Shown here one piece after another: positions 42,022 through 51,480 of a stretch of DNA of 64,000 nucleotides. The stretch comes from Halomonas sp. UBA3074 (GTDB taxonomy: Bacteria; Pseudomonadota; Gammaproteobacteria; Pseudomonadales; Halomonadaceae). The notes under the pieces were generated by a model. The model was given only the letters and a program-made list of their open reading frames with translations. It was not told where the DNA came from and made no database searches. Numbering within the stretch: position 1 is the stretch's first letter; every line of letters starts with the position of its first letter. The stretch is taken from assembly GCF_002366715.1 (NCBI RefSeq), contig NZ_DFBS01000045.1, positions 372,001 through 436,000 of the forward strand. Reading direction: 5' to 3'. The translations under genes were made by a program, and so were the position numbers.

Positions 42022-43800
42022 ATGACAGCACCGACATCGAGCGGCTTTATGAAAAAGCACGCCACCTTTAATCATGTGTGGGCGGCGCTAATGCTGGAGG
42101 AGCTCTACCGCTTGGGTGTCCGCGACGTAGTGCTGGCGCCAGGCTCCCGTTCCTCGCCTTTGACCATGGCCGCCAGCGAACATGCCGGGTTGCACAGCCA
42201 CTGCCATTTTGACGAGCGTGGGCTGGGGTTTACGGCGCTGGGTATTGCCCGAGGCAGTCAGCGTCCGGTGGTCATTATCACTACTTCAGGCACTGCCGTG
42301 GCGAACCTTTACCCGGCGGTGGTAGAGGCCAAGCTGCTCGGCGTGCCGCTCATTGTGCTCTCTGCCGACCGCCCCATTGAGCTACTGGATAACGGCAGCA
42401 ACCAGGCGATTGATCAGCGCGATATTTTCTCGCGCCACACCATTGCCTATCATGACCTGCCGCCGCCAGAGATTGAGATAAAAGCCGCATTTCTCCTCAG
42501 CACGCTTGATCAAGCCATTGATCAACAGCGCCGCTCCCCTGGGCCTATCCACATTAACTGCCGCTACCGCGAACCGCTTTACCCCGGCCGTTGCCTGGTG
42601 GATGCCAGCGACTATCTCGCCCTGCTGGGGAACTGGCTGACCGCCTCCACACCTTGGAGTGAATGGCAGGCCAGTACTGCGGTTCCAGCGCTCAACAGCG
42701 AGTGGGAAGCGCTTGCCCAGCAGCGCGGCCTGATTGTTGTTGGCAGGATTGAAGACAGGGTTAAAAAGAGAGTTGAAGACAGTGTTGATAGCTCCCAACA
42801 GGCGCAGCAAATTGTTGAGCTATCCAAGCAGTTGGGTTGGCCGCTGTTAGCGGATGTGCAGAGCCAGATCCATTTTGATCCTCAAAATCTAATTCATTTT
42901 GACCTGGCGCTGCATGACGAAGATTTCAGTGCTGAACTTGCTAAAGCCGAGGTGCTGCTTCAGTTTGGCGGCCGGCTGATTTCCAAGCGATTAAGCCAGT
43001 TTATTGCCCAGCAGTCGTGGCAGGATGTCTGGTTGGTTGATCCGCTGCCCCAGCGGTTGGACCCTGATTACTGTGTTAAGCGCCGTTTGACATGCTCGCC
43101 TGCCGACTTTATCGCTGATTTACCGGCTCTTCCCGAGCAACCTCCTTGGCATCAATTGGCTAACCTCCAGCGCCGCACCAGTCAGCTTATTGAGAAGTTC
43201 TGTATAGCATTCTCAGAGTTGGGTGTCTGCCACCAGCTAGCGCAGCTAGCTAGAGGGCAACTGTTTATAGGCAACAGCCTGCCTGCACGGCTTATGAATA
43301 TGCTGGGTACGCATCGCCAAACACCGCTGCGGGTATTTGCCAATCGCGGTGCGTCCGGTATCGATGGATTGATTGCCACTGGCTATGGCATTAGCTGCTC
43401 TCGCCAAGAGCCCATCACTATTTTGCTGGGAGATACCAGTGCGTTACATGACCTCAATAGCCTGGCGTTGCTGAAACAAGCCACCCAGCCACTGGTGGTG
43501 GTTATCCTCAATAACGATGGCGGCAGTATTTTCCATATGCTGCCCGTGCCTAAAGAGGGTGATCTGCTGGAGCGCTATTATCGACAGCCTCACGGCTTAA
43601 GCTTCGAGCATGCGGCGCAGATGTTTGGGCTTGGCTACGTTGCGCCAGCGTCACTGGACGCCTTTGCGACAGCCTATAGCCAAGCTCTAACGGTGGGGGT
43701 TACGTTGATCGAGGTTAACGTGCCCCATCAGCAGGTAGCTGATGATCTGACAGCGCTAGGAGCCGTAATTCGGGAGGAAGAGGGTGAGCGACGAATTTAA
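42022..43800 (+). CDS. menD: SEPHCHC synthase (2-succinyl-5-enolpyruvyl-6-hydroxy-3-cyclohexene-1-carboxylate synthase)
   Basis: This 592-residue ThDP enzyme has the MenD N-terminal VVLAPGSRSSPLTMAASEH with the catalytic Glu in HFDERGLGF. The substrate-binding Arg is in SADRPIELLDNGSNQAIDQ, and the ThDP/Mg site is LLGDTSALHDLNSL ... VVILNNDGGSIFHMLP. It condenses isochorismate with 2-oxoglutarate in the cytoplasm. It overlaps menH by 17 bases, implying coupled translation. Confidence 0.95.
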   Translation: MTAPTSSGFMKKHATFNHVWAALMLEELYRLGVRDVVLAPGSRSSPLTMAASEHAGLHSHCHFDERGLGFTALGIARGSQRPVVIITTSGTAVANLYPAVVEAKLLGVPLIVLSADRPIELLDNGSNQAIDQRDIFSRHTIAYHDLPPPEIEIKAAFLLSTLDQAIDQQRRSPGPIHINCRYREPLYPGRCLVDASDYLALLGNWLTASTPWSEWQASTAVPALNSEWEALAQQRGLIVVGRIEDRVKKRVEDSVDSSQQAQQIVELSKQLGWPLLADVQSQIHFDPQNLIHFDLALHDEDFSAELAKAEVLLQFGGRLISKRLSQFIAQQSWQDVWLVDPLPQRLDPDYCVKRRLTCSPADFIADLPALPEQPPWHQLANLQRRTSQLIEKFCIAFSELGVCHQLAQLARGQLFIGNSLPARLMNMLGTHRQTPLRVFANRGASGIDGLIATGYGISCSRQEPITILLGDTSALHDLNSLALLKQATQPLVVVILNNDGGSIFHMLPVPKEGDLLERYYRQPHGLSFEHAAQMFGLGYVAPASLDAFATAYSQALTVGVTLIEVNVPHQQVADDLTALGAVIREEEGERRI

Positions 43801-44548
43801 GCAAAAGGCATCCAAGCCAACCCTGGTCATGCTGCACGGCCTGCTGGGCGACCGCCACGACTGGGCGGCGGTGAGTGATGGCTTGGAAGGCGTCGATTGC
43901 TTAGCGTTGGACTTACCTGGCCATGGCAAAAATCACCGCGTCCAGACAGCCTCTTTTGAGGCGTTTCACTACTGGCTTACTGATACATTGGTGGCTCACG
44001 GTATTCGCCGCTACTGCCTGCTGGGCTACTCCCTGGGCGGGCGTTTGGCGCTTTACCACGCTAGCCGTCAGCCATTAGGTCTTGCCGCCCTCTGGTTGGA
44101 AAGCGCCCATCCAGGGCTGGCTGCCAGCGAGCGACCCGCCCGCATTGCCCATGATGAACGCTGGGCAACACGTTTCGAGCAGGAACCAATGGAGGGGGTA
44201 CTGACTGACTGGTACCAACAACCGGTGTTTTCCGACCTAACCGAGGCCCAGCGTTGTCGGCAGATTCAACGCCGTCTTGCTAATCATGGGCCATCTGTCG
44301 CGAATATGCTGCGTGCAACGTCACTCGGCAAGCAACCATCGCAATGGGCGTGGCTGGCAAATACGTCGCTACCGGTCAGCTATTTTTCGGGTCTGCAGGA
44401 TGCCAAGTTCCACACGCTGGCTACTCGTCTAAAAACGATGGCCCCCCGCCTGCGCCAGATCACGCTGGAAGGGGGCCACAATCTTCATGCTGAACAGCCT
44501 GGTGAAATCTCACAACAGCTCAACGCTTGGTATCAAACGTTTGGCTAA
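43784..44548 (+). CDS. menH: 2-succinyl-6-hydroxy-2,4-cyclohexadiene-1-carboxylate synthase
   Basis: This 254-residue alpha/beta hydrolase has VMLHGLLGDRHDW, the nucleophile Ser83 in GYSLGG and the catalytic His in EGGHNLHAE. It eliminates pyruvate from SEPHCHC. The GTG start at 43784 lies inside menD with GGAAGAGG in front. Its position directly after menD distinguishes it from generic esterases. Confidence 0.9.
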   Translation: MSDEFKQKASKPTLVMLHGLLGDRHDWAAVSDGLEGVDCLALDLPGHGKNHRVQTASFEAFHYWLTDTLVAHGIRRYCLLGYSLGGRLALYHASRQPLGLAALWLESAHPGLAASERPARIAHDERWATRFEQEPMEGVLTDWYQQPVFSDLTEAQRCRQIQRRLANHGPSVANMLRATSLGKQPSQWAWLANTSLPVSYFSGLQDAKFHTLATRLKTMAPRLRQITLEGGHNLHAEQPGEISQQLNAWYQTFG

Positions 44549-44556
44549 ACCACGGG

Positions 44557-46026
44557 TCAGCTGATCACCATTAACCAGGGTAGGCCGATCACCAGCCAAG
44601 CCACTAGAAATAGCAACCCAAAGATTGCCCCCAGCCGCCAGAAGAGTGCGCTGGGCAGATAGCCACTGCCGTAGTAGACGGGGCTTGGGCCCGTGCCGTA
44701 GGGAGTGAGAATGCCCATAAAGCCCAGCGTGGGAAGTAGCAGCAGAACAAACATCTGCATATCCAACCCGGCAATCCCCGATGCCGCTGCCAGAATCACC
44801 GGCAGCAGGGCGGTAACGTGCGCTGTCACGCTGGCGAAGAAATAGTGCAGTAGATAGAAGATGGCAACCAGTGCCACCATGGCCATCAGCGGATTAAAGT
44901 GACTGATCTGCCCGCCGACCACATTGCCAAACCAATTAACGAAACCCACTAGGCTCAGCCCACCTGCTAGTGCTACCAAGGTTGCAAACCATACAAAGGT
45001 ATTCCAGGCGGCATGGTTATCGAGAATATCTTTCCAACTCACGATGCCCACTAACAGCATCCCGCAGATGACCAATAAACCCACCAGTGACCCAGAGATA
45101 ACACTGCCCGCAAAAATCCATAGCAATAGGGCAGTGACCACCATCATGACCAGTATTATTTCATTACGGGTCAGTGCTCCCAGCTTGGTTAACTCCTTTC
45201 CAGCCCAATCGGAAATTTCATTACCCGCTTTCACCTCGGGGGCGCATAGCCAATAACTCAGTAGCGGCACCAGTAAAAGCAGCAGAATGCCCACCGGCAC
45301 GACGGCCATGAACCACTGCCCCCAGTTGATACGGATACCGGTGGTGCTTTCAGTTAGTGCGATAGCCAATAGGTTGGGCGCCAACGCGGTCAAAAATAGT
45401 GAGCTTGTCACACAGGTAGACGCGAGCGCCGTCCACATAAGAAAACTGCCCATGCGCTTCATGCTGGGATCATTAGGGTGGGAGTCGTAAAGCGGTGGCA
45501 GGTTACGAATTACCGGGTAGATGGTACCCGCACTACGCGCCGTATTAGAGGGCGTAAAGGGCGCCAGAATGCCATCGGCAATCATTACCGCGTAGCCCAG
45601 GGTTAAGGTGCGTTTACCCATTGCCTTGACCAGCCAGAGTGATATCCGCCTGCCCAAGCCGGTTTTTTCATAGCCCAGGGCAAACATAAAGGCGCCAAAA
45701 ATTAGCCAGACGGTGGAGTTGGTAAAGCCCGACACGGCCCATGAGAATGCTTGGTTGGCGGCATTAAAGCCGCCAGTTGCCAGTTGCTCCGGAGAGAACA
45801 GCACCCACCGCGAAAGCAGTGCCACCAGCGTAACGCCGACCAGCCCCACCACCGCACCGGGCAAGGGTTCGAGAATCAAGCCAACGACACAGCCGAGAAA
45901 AATGGCGAAGAAGTACCACGCATGGGGCGCAAGCCCCGGTGGAGTGGGGATCAGCGCGACAATAATAGCGACTGCTAACGGCGCTAGCAGTTTCCATCGC
46001 GGTGAGGGTTGGGCATTGGTTGTCAT
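44557..46026 (-). CDS. DASS-family dicarboxylate (C4) antiporter, CitT/TtdT-like
   Basis: This 489-residue protein has about 13 membrane segments and both substrate motifs of the divalent anion:sodium symporter/antiporter family, APFTPSNTARSAGTIYPV and TPYGTGPSPVYYGSGYLP. It resembles the CitT/TtdT branch, which exchanges citrate or tartrate for succinate. It is divergent from frdABCD across a 256-bp spacer, so exchange of fumarate, malate or another C4 acid for succinate during fumarate respiration is likely. GAGAGGTG precedes the ATG. Confidence 0.85.
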   Translation of the reverse strand: MTTNAQPSPRWKLLAPLAVAIIVALIPTPPGLAPHAWYFFAIFLGCVVGLILEPLPGAVVGLVGVTLVALLSRWVLFSPEQLATGGFNAANQAFSWAVSGFTNSTVWLIFGAFMFALGYEKTGLGRRISLWLVKAMGKRTLTLGYAVMIADGILAPFTPSNTARSAGTIYPVIRNLPPLYDSHPNDPSMKRMGSFLMWTALASTCVTSSLFLTALAPNLLAIALTESTTGIRINWGQWFMAVVPVGILLLLLVPLLSYWLCAPEVKAGNEISDWAGKELTKLGALTRNEIILVMMVVTALLLWIFAGSVISGSLVGLLVICGMLLVGIVSWKDILDNHAAWNTFVWFATLVALAGGLSLVGFVNWFGNVVGGQISHFNPLMAMVALVAIFYLLHYFFASVTAHVTALLPVILAAASGIAGLDMQMFVLLLLPTLGFMGILTPYGTGPSPVYYGSGYLPSALFWRLGAIFGLLFLVAWLVIGLPWLMVIS

Positions 46027-46161
46027 GCGGCACCTCTCTTCAGTGTTTAGCGTATTTACTTTTGTCGCTTGGTGGGCAGCTATCTGCCTGGCAGTAATTG
46101 CCCTGAAGAGTAAGCGGTGTGGGATTAAGGAAAAGCAACGATAACTTAATTTTCACCTTCC

Positions 46162-46175
46162 TTGACGTACGTCAA
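46162..46175. promoter_or_regulatory. FNR/CRP-family-type palindrome upstream of frdA
   Basis: TTGACGTACGTCAA is a perfect 14-bp palindrome with the TTGA-N6-TCAA spacing of FNR/ANR boxes (consensus TTGAT-N4-ATCAA, one change per half). It lies 108 bp before frdA and 136 bp from the divergent antiporter gene, suitable for oxygen-dependent control of both. The regulator is inferred. Confidence 0.55.
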
Positions 46176-46282
46176 TACTCCTTTCGAGTAATAATCGCGG
46201 CCTGCCAGGGGTATGGTAATTTGAAAATAAGAAGGCGCCGCAGAGTATCGCCATTACGACCTGACTAACGGAAGGAAGCGTC

Positions 46283-48070
46283 ATGCAACAGCGAGATTTC
46301 GATATCGTTATTGTGGGTGGAGGAGGGGCAGGCCTACGCGCTGCCATTGGCGCGGCCGAGCAGGCCAAGGAGCAGGGTACTCCCCAGCGCATTGCGCTGC
46401 TGTCCAAGGTCTATCCCATGCGTTCCCACACAGTGGCGGCTGAAGGCGGCGCTGCCGCCGTCACCAGTGCCGAGGATTCCCATCAGGCGCATTTTGACGA
46501 CACGGTGTCAGGCGGTGACTGGCTGGTTGAGCAGGGCGTCGTCGACTACTTTGTTCATCACGCTTATCAAGAGCTGGTGCAGATGGAGCGCTGGGGCTGC
46601 CCCTGGAGCCGTAAAGACGATGGCCAAGTGCAGGTGCGCCGCTTCGGGGGCATGAAAACCGCACGCACCTGGTTTGCGGCCGACAAAACCGGCTTCCATA
46701 TGCTCCACACCCTGTTTCAGACCTCGCTGAAGTACCCAGAGATCGAGCGCTTTGATGAGTTCTTCGTGCTTGATCTAGCCGTTCACGAGGGCGCTGTAAT
46801 TGGCGTGATTGCCCTGCAGATCGCCACCGGTGAACTGACCCTGCTGCGCGCTAAAGCGGTGATTCTCGCTACCGGTGGCGCTGGGCGCCTTTTCCGCTTC
46901 AATACCAACGCGGGCATTGTCACCGGCGACGGTATGGCGATGGCCTACCGTCACGGCGTGGCACTGCGGGATATGGAATTTGTGCAATACCACCCCACAG
47001 GCCTGCCCGGTTCTGGCATTTTAATTACCGAAGCGTGCCGGGGCGAAGGGGGTATTTTGCTCAATAAAGATGGCTATCGCTATCTGCAGGATTACGGCCT
47101 AGGCCCGGAAACACCGTTGGGTAAGCCGGAAAACAAGTACATGGAGCTGGGGCCTCGGGACAAACTTTCCCAGGCCTTTTGGCAGGAACAGCAGGCGGGC
47201 CGCACCGGCAAGTTTGGCGACAGCGATGTGGTCTATCTCGATCTGCGTCACCTGGGTGAGAAATATATCTTAGAGCGTTTGCCGTTTATCTGCGAGCTGG
47301 CCAAAGCCTATATCAACGTTGATCCGGTGAAAGAGCCGATTCCCATTCGCCCAGCGGTTCACTACACCATGGGCGGGATCGAAACCGACCCTCAGTGCGA
47401 AACCTCGATTGCCGGGCTATACGCCGCCGGGGAGTGTGCTTCCGTCGGTTTACATGGGGCCAACCGGCTGGGTTCCAACTCGCTTACCGAGCTACTGGTG
47501 TTTGGCCGCTTGGCCGGTGAGCAAGCAAGTCAACGTGCAGCGCAAACCGAGTGGGCCGATATGCGCTTGCTGGAAGCTCAGGGTGACCGTCAGCAAGCCA
47601 AGCTACTGCGCCTCTGTGACGGAACCGGCAGTGGGGAGAACTGGGTAGAACTCAAGCACGCCATGGTGCAGGCCATGGAGAGCGGCTGCGGTATTTATCG
47701 CACTGAAAAGGGCATGCAGGAATCGCTTGATACCATGCGTCAACTGCGTGCGCGCTTTAACAAGGTTCGCGTAAACGATACCAGCAAGATCTTCAACACC
47801 GAGCTACTGGAGTGCCTGGAGTTTGAGTGTGGCCTGGATATTGCCGAAGCTTCTTGCTTAAGTGCACTGGAGCGGCGTGAATCCCGCGGTGCTCATCAGC
47901 GCCTGGATGAAGGCATGCAGAAACGCGACGATGTTAATTACCTCAAGCACAGCCAGGTGTTCTATCAAGGCGATGCCCATGCCGAGTTGCACTGGCAGGA
48001 GGTCGATGTGCGGTTTTCCGCACCGGCTGAGCGGGCCTATGGCGATGCGGGCAAGGGGGGCAAGATATGA
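46283..48070 (+). CDS. frdA: Fumarate reductase flavoprotein subunit
   Basis: This 595-residue flavoprotein has the FAD dinucleotide site IVGGGGAGLRAAIGA and covalent FAD attachment at SHT in YPMRSHTVAAEGG. The catalytic region is FVQYHPTGLPGSGILITEACRGEGG, followed by HYTMGGI and LYAAGECASVGLHGANRLGSNSL. It matches FrdA rather than SdhA in operon order (A-B-C-D) and by its men gene neighbours. It reduces fumarate at the cytoplasmic face of the inner membrane. Confidence 0.95.
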   Translation: MQQRDFDIVIVGGGGAGLRAAIGAAEQAKEQGTPQRIALLSKVYPMRSHTVAAEGGAAAVTSAEDSHQAHFDDTVSGGDWLVEQGVVDYFVHHAYQELVQMERWGCPWSRKDDGQVQVRRFGGMKTARTWFAADKTGFHMLHTLFQTSLKYPEIERFDEFFVLDLAVHEGAVIGVIALQIATGELTLLRAKAVILATGGAGRLFRFNTNAGIVTGDGMAMAYRHGVALRDMEFVQYHPTGLPGSGILITEACRGEGGILLNKDGYRYLQDYGLGPETPLGKPENKYMELGPRDKLSQAFWQEQQAGRTGKFGDSDVVYLDLRHLGEKYILERLPFICELAKAYINVDPVKEPIPIRPAVHYTMGGIETDPQCETSIAGLYAAGECASVGLHGANRLGSNSLTELLVFGRLAGEQASQRAAQTEWADMRLLEAQGDRQQAKLLRLCDGTGSGENWVELKHAMVQAMESGCGIYRTEKGMQESLDTMRQLRARFNKVRVNDTSKIFNTELLECLEFECGLDIAEASCLSALERRESRGAHQRLDEGMQKRDDVNYLKHSQVFYQGDAHAELHWQEVDVRFSAPAERAYGDAGKGGKI

Positions 48071-48819
48071 ACACCCAGCAGATCAGCACCAAACAAGTCA
48101 GCGTCAAACGCTATCTGCCAGACAGCTCGGCTGAACCCTATTGGCAGCAGTACGAGTTACCGGTGGACGACAGTACCTCGCTACTGGATGCCCTCAACCA
48201 TATCAAAGAGCAGCTCGATAGCACGCTGAGCTACCGCTGGTCGTGCCGTATGGCGATTTGCGGCTCCTGCGGGGTCATGGTTAACGGCATTCCCAAGCTC
48301 GGCTGCAAAACTTTTTTGCGTGATTATGACGGTGATATCCGCATCGAGCCGCTATCCCACTTCCCCGTACAGCGGGATCTGGTGGTGGATATGGAAATAT
48401 TCCTTGAGCACTTGGCCGCGGTTAAGCCCTATTTGATCGATGACAATCCGGTGAAATCTTACGACCCCCAGGCGCCGGAAACCTATCAGCAGTCGCCCGA
48501 ACAGCTCGCCCGCTACAAGCAGTTCGCTAACTGCATTAATTGTGGCCTTTGCTACTCGGCTTGCCCGCAGTTTGGACTTAATCCTGAGTTCCTTGGCCCG
48601 GCGGCACTAACGCTGGCCCACCGTTACAACCTGGATAGCCGCGACCACGGCAAGAAACAGCGCATGGCGGAGCTCAATCGCCACGAAGGGGTGTGGAGCT
48701 GCACCTTTGTGGGCTTTTGCTCCAAGGTGTGCCCCAAGCACGTCGATCCGGCCGCTGCGGTGAATCAGGGGAAGGTCGAGGCTGCCAAACACACGCTTAT
48801 TGCGCTGTTTAAAGGTTAG
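48067..48819 (+). CDS. frdB: Fumarate reductase iron-sulfur subunit
   Basis: This 250-residue protein has a [2Fe-2S] site CRMAICGSCGVMVNG...C at ~59-78. Two further cluster motifs, CINCGLCYSACP and CTFVGFCSKVCPKHVDP, bind the [4Fe-4S] and [3Fe-4S] clusters. The start overlaps the frdA stop (ATGA). It carries electrons from menaquinol at the membrane anchor to FrdA. Confidence 0.95.
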   Translation: MNTQQISTKQVSVKRYLPDSSAEPYWQQYELPVDDSTSLLDALNHIKEQLDSTLSYRWSCRMAICGSCGVMVNGIPKLGCKTFLRDYDGDIRIEPLSHFPVQRDLVVDMEIFLEHLAAVKPYLIDDNPVKSYDPQAPETYQQSPEQLARYKQFANCINCGLCYSACPQFGLNPEFLGPAALTLAHRYNLDSRDHGKKQRMAELNRHEGVWSCTFVGFCSKVCPKHVDPAAAVNQGKVEAAKHTLIALFKG

Positions 48820-48832
48820 GGGAGGAGAAGTC

Positions 48833-49228
48833 GTGGATAAATTATCGTCGCAACGCCTGCCGCCACTGAAACGCAACTGGTGGCTCAAGCACCGCTTTTT
48901 TAAACTCTACATGCTGCGCGAAGCCACAGTATTGCCGCTGGTTTTCTTCACGCTCTGTTTACTCGCCGGTATGGTGGCACTTCTTCAAGGGGCAGAGAGC
49001 TGGCAAGGGTGGATCGCCTTTATGCGTTCCCCCATTGTATTCGTGCTGAATCTTCTTGCGTTGGCCGCCAGCCTGTTTCACGCCGCAACCTTCTTTGTGC
49101 TGTTCCCGCGGGTAATGCCGCTGCGCATCGCCGGGCACAGCCTGCCTGATCAGGCCATTGTGGCTGGGCAATGGGCAGGTGTCGTGGCAGTTGCACTGCT
49201 GTTTTTCTGGCTATTGGGGAGGGCATAA
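48833..49228 (+). CDS. frdC: Fumarate reductase membrane anchor subunit C
   Basis: This 131-residue protein has three membrane helices and the same length as E. coli FrdC. The N-terminal LKRNWWLKHRFFKLYMLREATVLPLVFF aligns with E. coli FrdC, including the ...YMLRE block. The frame is open from 48800, but the GTG at 48833 follows GGAGGAGAAG correctly. It forms the quinol site with FrdD. Confidence 0.9.
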   Translation: MDKLSSQRLPPLKRNWWLKHRFFKLYMLREATVLPLVFFTLCLLAGMVALLQGAESWQGWIAFMRSPIVFVLNLLALAASLFHAATFFVLFPRVMPLRIAGHSLPDQAIVAGQWAGVVAVALLFFWLLGRA

Positions 49229-49230
49229 AC

Positions 49231-49626
49231 ATGGAAAAAATAGCTATGAACAAACACCGCAGTCAGCACAAACAGGCCTTTGATGAGCCGCTTTGGTGGG
49301 GGCTGTTTAGCGCGGGCGGCGTCTGTTTTGCCGTCTTGCTGCCCGCCGTGATTCTCTTTATAGCGATTTTATTGCCCCTTGGCCTACTGCCCGCCGATGC
49401 GCTGAGCTATGAGCGAGCATCAGCGCTGCTGTTTAGCGTACCGGGCTTTCTGTTTGTTGGCGCGGTGGTTTGCCTACCGCTATTTCATGCCGCCCACCGC
49501 TTGCGCCATGGGCTGTTTGATATCAGCGTGGGCAATGACGCACTTAACAAAAAACTGATGTACGGTGGGGCTGCGCTGCTAAGCATTGTAGCCTTGGGCA
49601 TAGTCGTGGCGGGCTTTTTTAGCTAA
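49231..49626 (+). CDS. frdD: Fumarate reductase membrane anchor subunit D
   Basis: This 131-residue protein has three membrane helices. EPLWWGLFSAGGVCFAVLLP and LLPLGLLPADALSYERA closely follow E. coli FrdD, with HAAHRLRHGLFD in the second loop. The ATG at 49231 has GGGAGGG in front and lies two bases after frdC. It completes the four-subunit, haem-free-type fumarate reductase. Confidence 0.92.
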   Translation: MEKIAMNKHRSQHKQAFDEPLWWGLFSAGGVCFAVLLPAVILFIAILLPLGLLPADALSYERASALLFSVPGFLFVGAVVCLPLFHAAHRLRHGLFDISVGNDALNKKLMYGGAALLSIVALGIVVAGFFS

Positions 49627-49675
49627 ACGACGTACTGTCCTCACCTTATCCCTGACAGATAAAAAAGAGACAGGC

Positions 49676-50536
49676 ATGATCAACGGACTCACTGAAACGG
49701 AACTCTATGCCCCAATCGAGTGGCAGGATCGCTCCGATGGCTATCAGGATATTTTGTACCACACCAGTGCCGAGGGCATTGCACGCATCACCATCAATCG
49801 CCCCGAGGTACGCAACGCCTTTCGCCCGCTGACGGTCAGCGAGATGGCCCAAGCGCTGAATCGCGCCCGTCACGACAGCGCGATTGGCACCATACTGCTC
49901 ACCGGCGCAGGTGACAAAGCGTTTTGTTCCGGCGGTGATCAGCGCATTCGCGGTGACTATGGCGGTTACCAGGATGAAGAGGGCACCCACCATCTCAACG
50001 TGCTGGATTTCCAGCGCGATATTCGCACCTGCCCCAAGCCGGTGGTTGCCATGGTGGCGGGCTACGCTATCGGCGGCGGCCACGTTTTGCATCTAATGTG
50101 TGACCTGACCATTGCGGCCGATAACGCGGTTTTCGGCCAAACAGGCCCCAAAGTTGGCTCTTTTGATGGTGGCTACGGTGCCTCCTATATGGCGCGCATT
50201 GTGGGCCAGAAAAAGGCACGGGAGATCTGGTTTCTGTGCCGTCAATATAGCGCCGCCCAAGCGCTGGAAATGGGGCTGGTCAACCATGTTGTGCCGCTGG
50301 AAGCGCTGGAGAAAGAGAGCGTGCGCTGGTGTCGCGAGATGCTACAGCACAGCCCCATGGCGTTGCGCTGCCTAAAAGCCGCCCTCAATGCCGACTGCGA
50401 TGGCCAGACCGGTCTACAGGAACTGGCGGGCAATGCCACCATGCTCTACTACATGACCGAAGAGGGGCAGGAGGGACGTAACGCCTTTAACGAAAAGCGT
50501 CGCCCGGATTTTTCCCGCTACCCGCGTAACCCTTAA
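49676..50536 (+). CDS. menB: 1,4-dihydroxy-2-naphthoyl-CoA synthase
   Basis: This 286-residue crotonase-fold enzyme has MenB-specific segments: INRPEVRNAFRPLTVSEM, CSGGDQRIRGDYGGY, the oxyanion-hole GYAIGGGHVLHLMCDLTIA and TGPKVGSFDGGYGASYMA. It cyclises o-succinylbenzoyl-CoA. It follows frdD by 49 bp on the same strand and overlaps menC by one base, so frd and men genes may be cotranscribed. Confidence 0.95.
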   Translation: MINGLTETELYAPIEWQDRSDGYQDILYHTSAEGIARITINRPEVRNAFRPLTVSEMAQALNRARHDSAIGTILLTGAGDKAFCSGGDQRIRGDYGGYQDEEGTHHLNVLDFQRDIRTCPKPVVAMVAGYAIGGGHVLHLMCDLTIAADNAVFGQTGPKVGSFDGGYGASYMARIVGQKKAREIWFLCRQYSAAQALEMGLVNHVVPLEALEKESVRWCREMLQHSPMALRCLKAALNADCDGQTGLQELAGNATMLYYMTEEGQEGRNAFNEKRRPDFSRYPRNP

Positions 50537-51480
50537 TGCAGCTGGCGCTTTACCGCTACTCCCTACCGTTTCGTCAGCCGTTGATGTTTAAAGGCCAGCG
50601 GCTGGCGCACAGAGAAGGGATGTTAGTTTCCATCAACGGGCAATGGGGCGAGATTGCTCCGCTGCCCGGCTTCTCGGCTGAAACGCTGGCGGAAGCAGAA
50701 GTGGAAAGTCTCGCCTGCCTGGCTGCGTTAAGGCGTGGTGAGATAGCCTCTCCAGCACTGCCTTCGGTGCAATTTGGGTTTGACTGCGCCCAGCGCTCTT
50801 GGCCAAACAATCTCCCTGCGCCTTTGCCGCCCTACCCGCTGCTCCAGGGAGCACCTGCAGTGCTGATCGAGTCTCTTTCAGCAGGCCGTTGGCAAACATT
50901 GCCGCCGACCCGGCTCAAGCTAAAGGTGGCACGCTACGCCATGGAAGAAGAGCTGGCACTGATCGAGCAGCTTGCCAAATGGCTCCCAGCTACCAAGCTG
51001 ATTCTGGATGCCAACGGTGGCTGGACGCATAAAGAAGCCCTGCGCTTCTGCGGGCGCCTACCCCTTGAACATATCGACTACCTGGAAGAGCCCTGCGCTA
51101 CCTTTGCCGATACCATCGCAGTAGCCGAGGCAACGGGAGTAACCATCGCGCTGGATGAAACGCTATCGCGTCGGGAAGAGTGGCATTGCCACCCTCAGCT
51201 TAAAACCCTGGTAATCAAACCCACACTGATCGGCTCGTTAAGCGACTGCGAGGCACTCGTCCAGCGAGCGCGGGCGGGTAACCTCCGCGTGGTGATCTCC
51301 TCCAGCTTTGAATCTGATTTAGGTCTTGGTCTGCTTGCTCGGTTGGCCAGTGAGTGGGCGCCCAATGAGCCGCCGGGGTTAGATACGGGACATTGGCTTA
51401 CCGGGCGCATTATCACTGCCACGGGCGAAGTGATGACAGAAAGCTTGAACTGCCTCTCTAAAATGGAAAATTCAGCGTGA
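50536..51480 (+). CDS. menC: o-Succinylbenzoate synthase
   Basis: This 314-residue enolase-superfamily member has the catalytic Lys pair in LKLKVARYA and LVIKPTLIG. Metal ligands are in LILDANGGWT, YLEEPC and ALDETLS, and the substrate tail is ISSSFESDLGLGLLARLA. It dehydrates SHCHC to o-succinylbenzoate. It is coupled to menB (TAATG) and menE (GTGA overlap). Confidence 0.92.
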   Translation: MQLALYRYSLPFRQPLMFKGQRLAHREGMLVSINGQWGEIAPLPGFSAETLAEAEVESLACLAALRRGEIASPALPSVQFGFDCAQRSWPNNLPAPLPPYPLLQGAPAVLIESLSAGRWQTLPPTRLKLKVARYAMEEELALIEQLAKWLPATKLILDANGGWTHKEALRFCGRLPLEHIDYLEEPCATFADTIAVAEATGVTIALDETLSRREEWHCHPQLKTLVIKPTLIGSLSDCEALVQRARAGNLRVVISSSFESDLGLGLLARLASEWAPNEPPGLDTGHWLTGRIITATGEVMTESLNCLSKMENSA

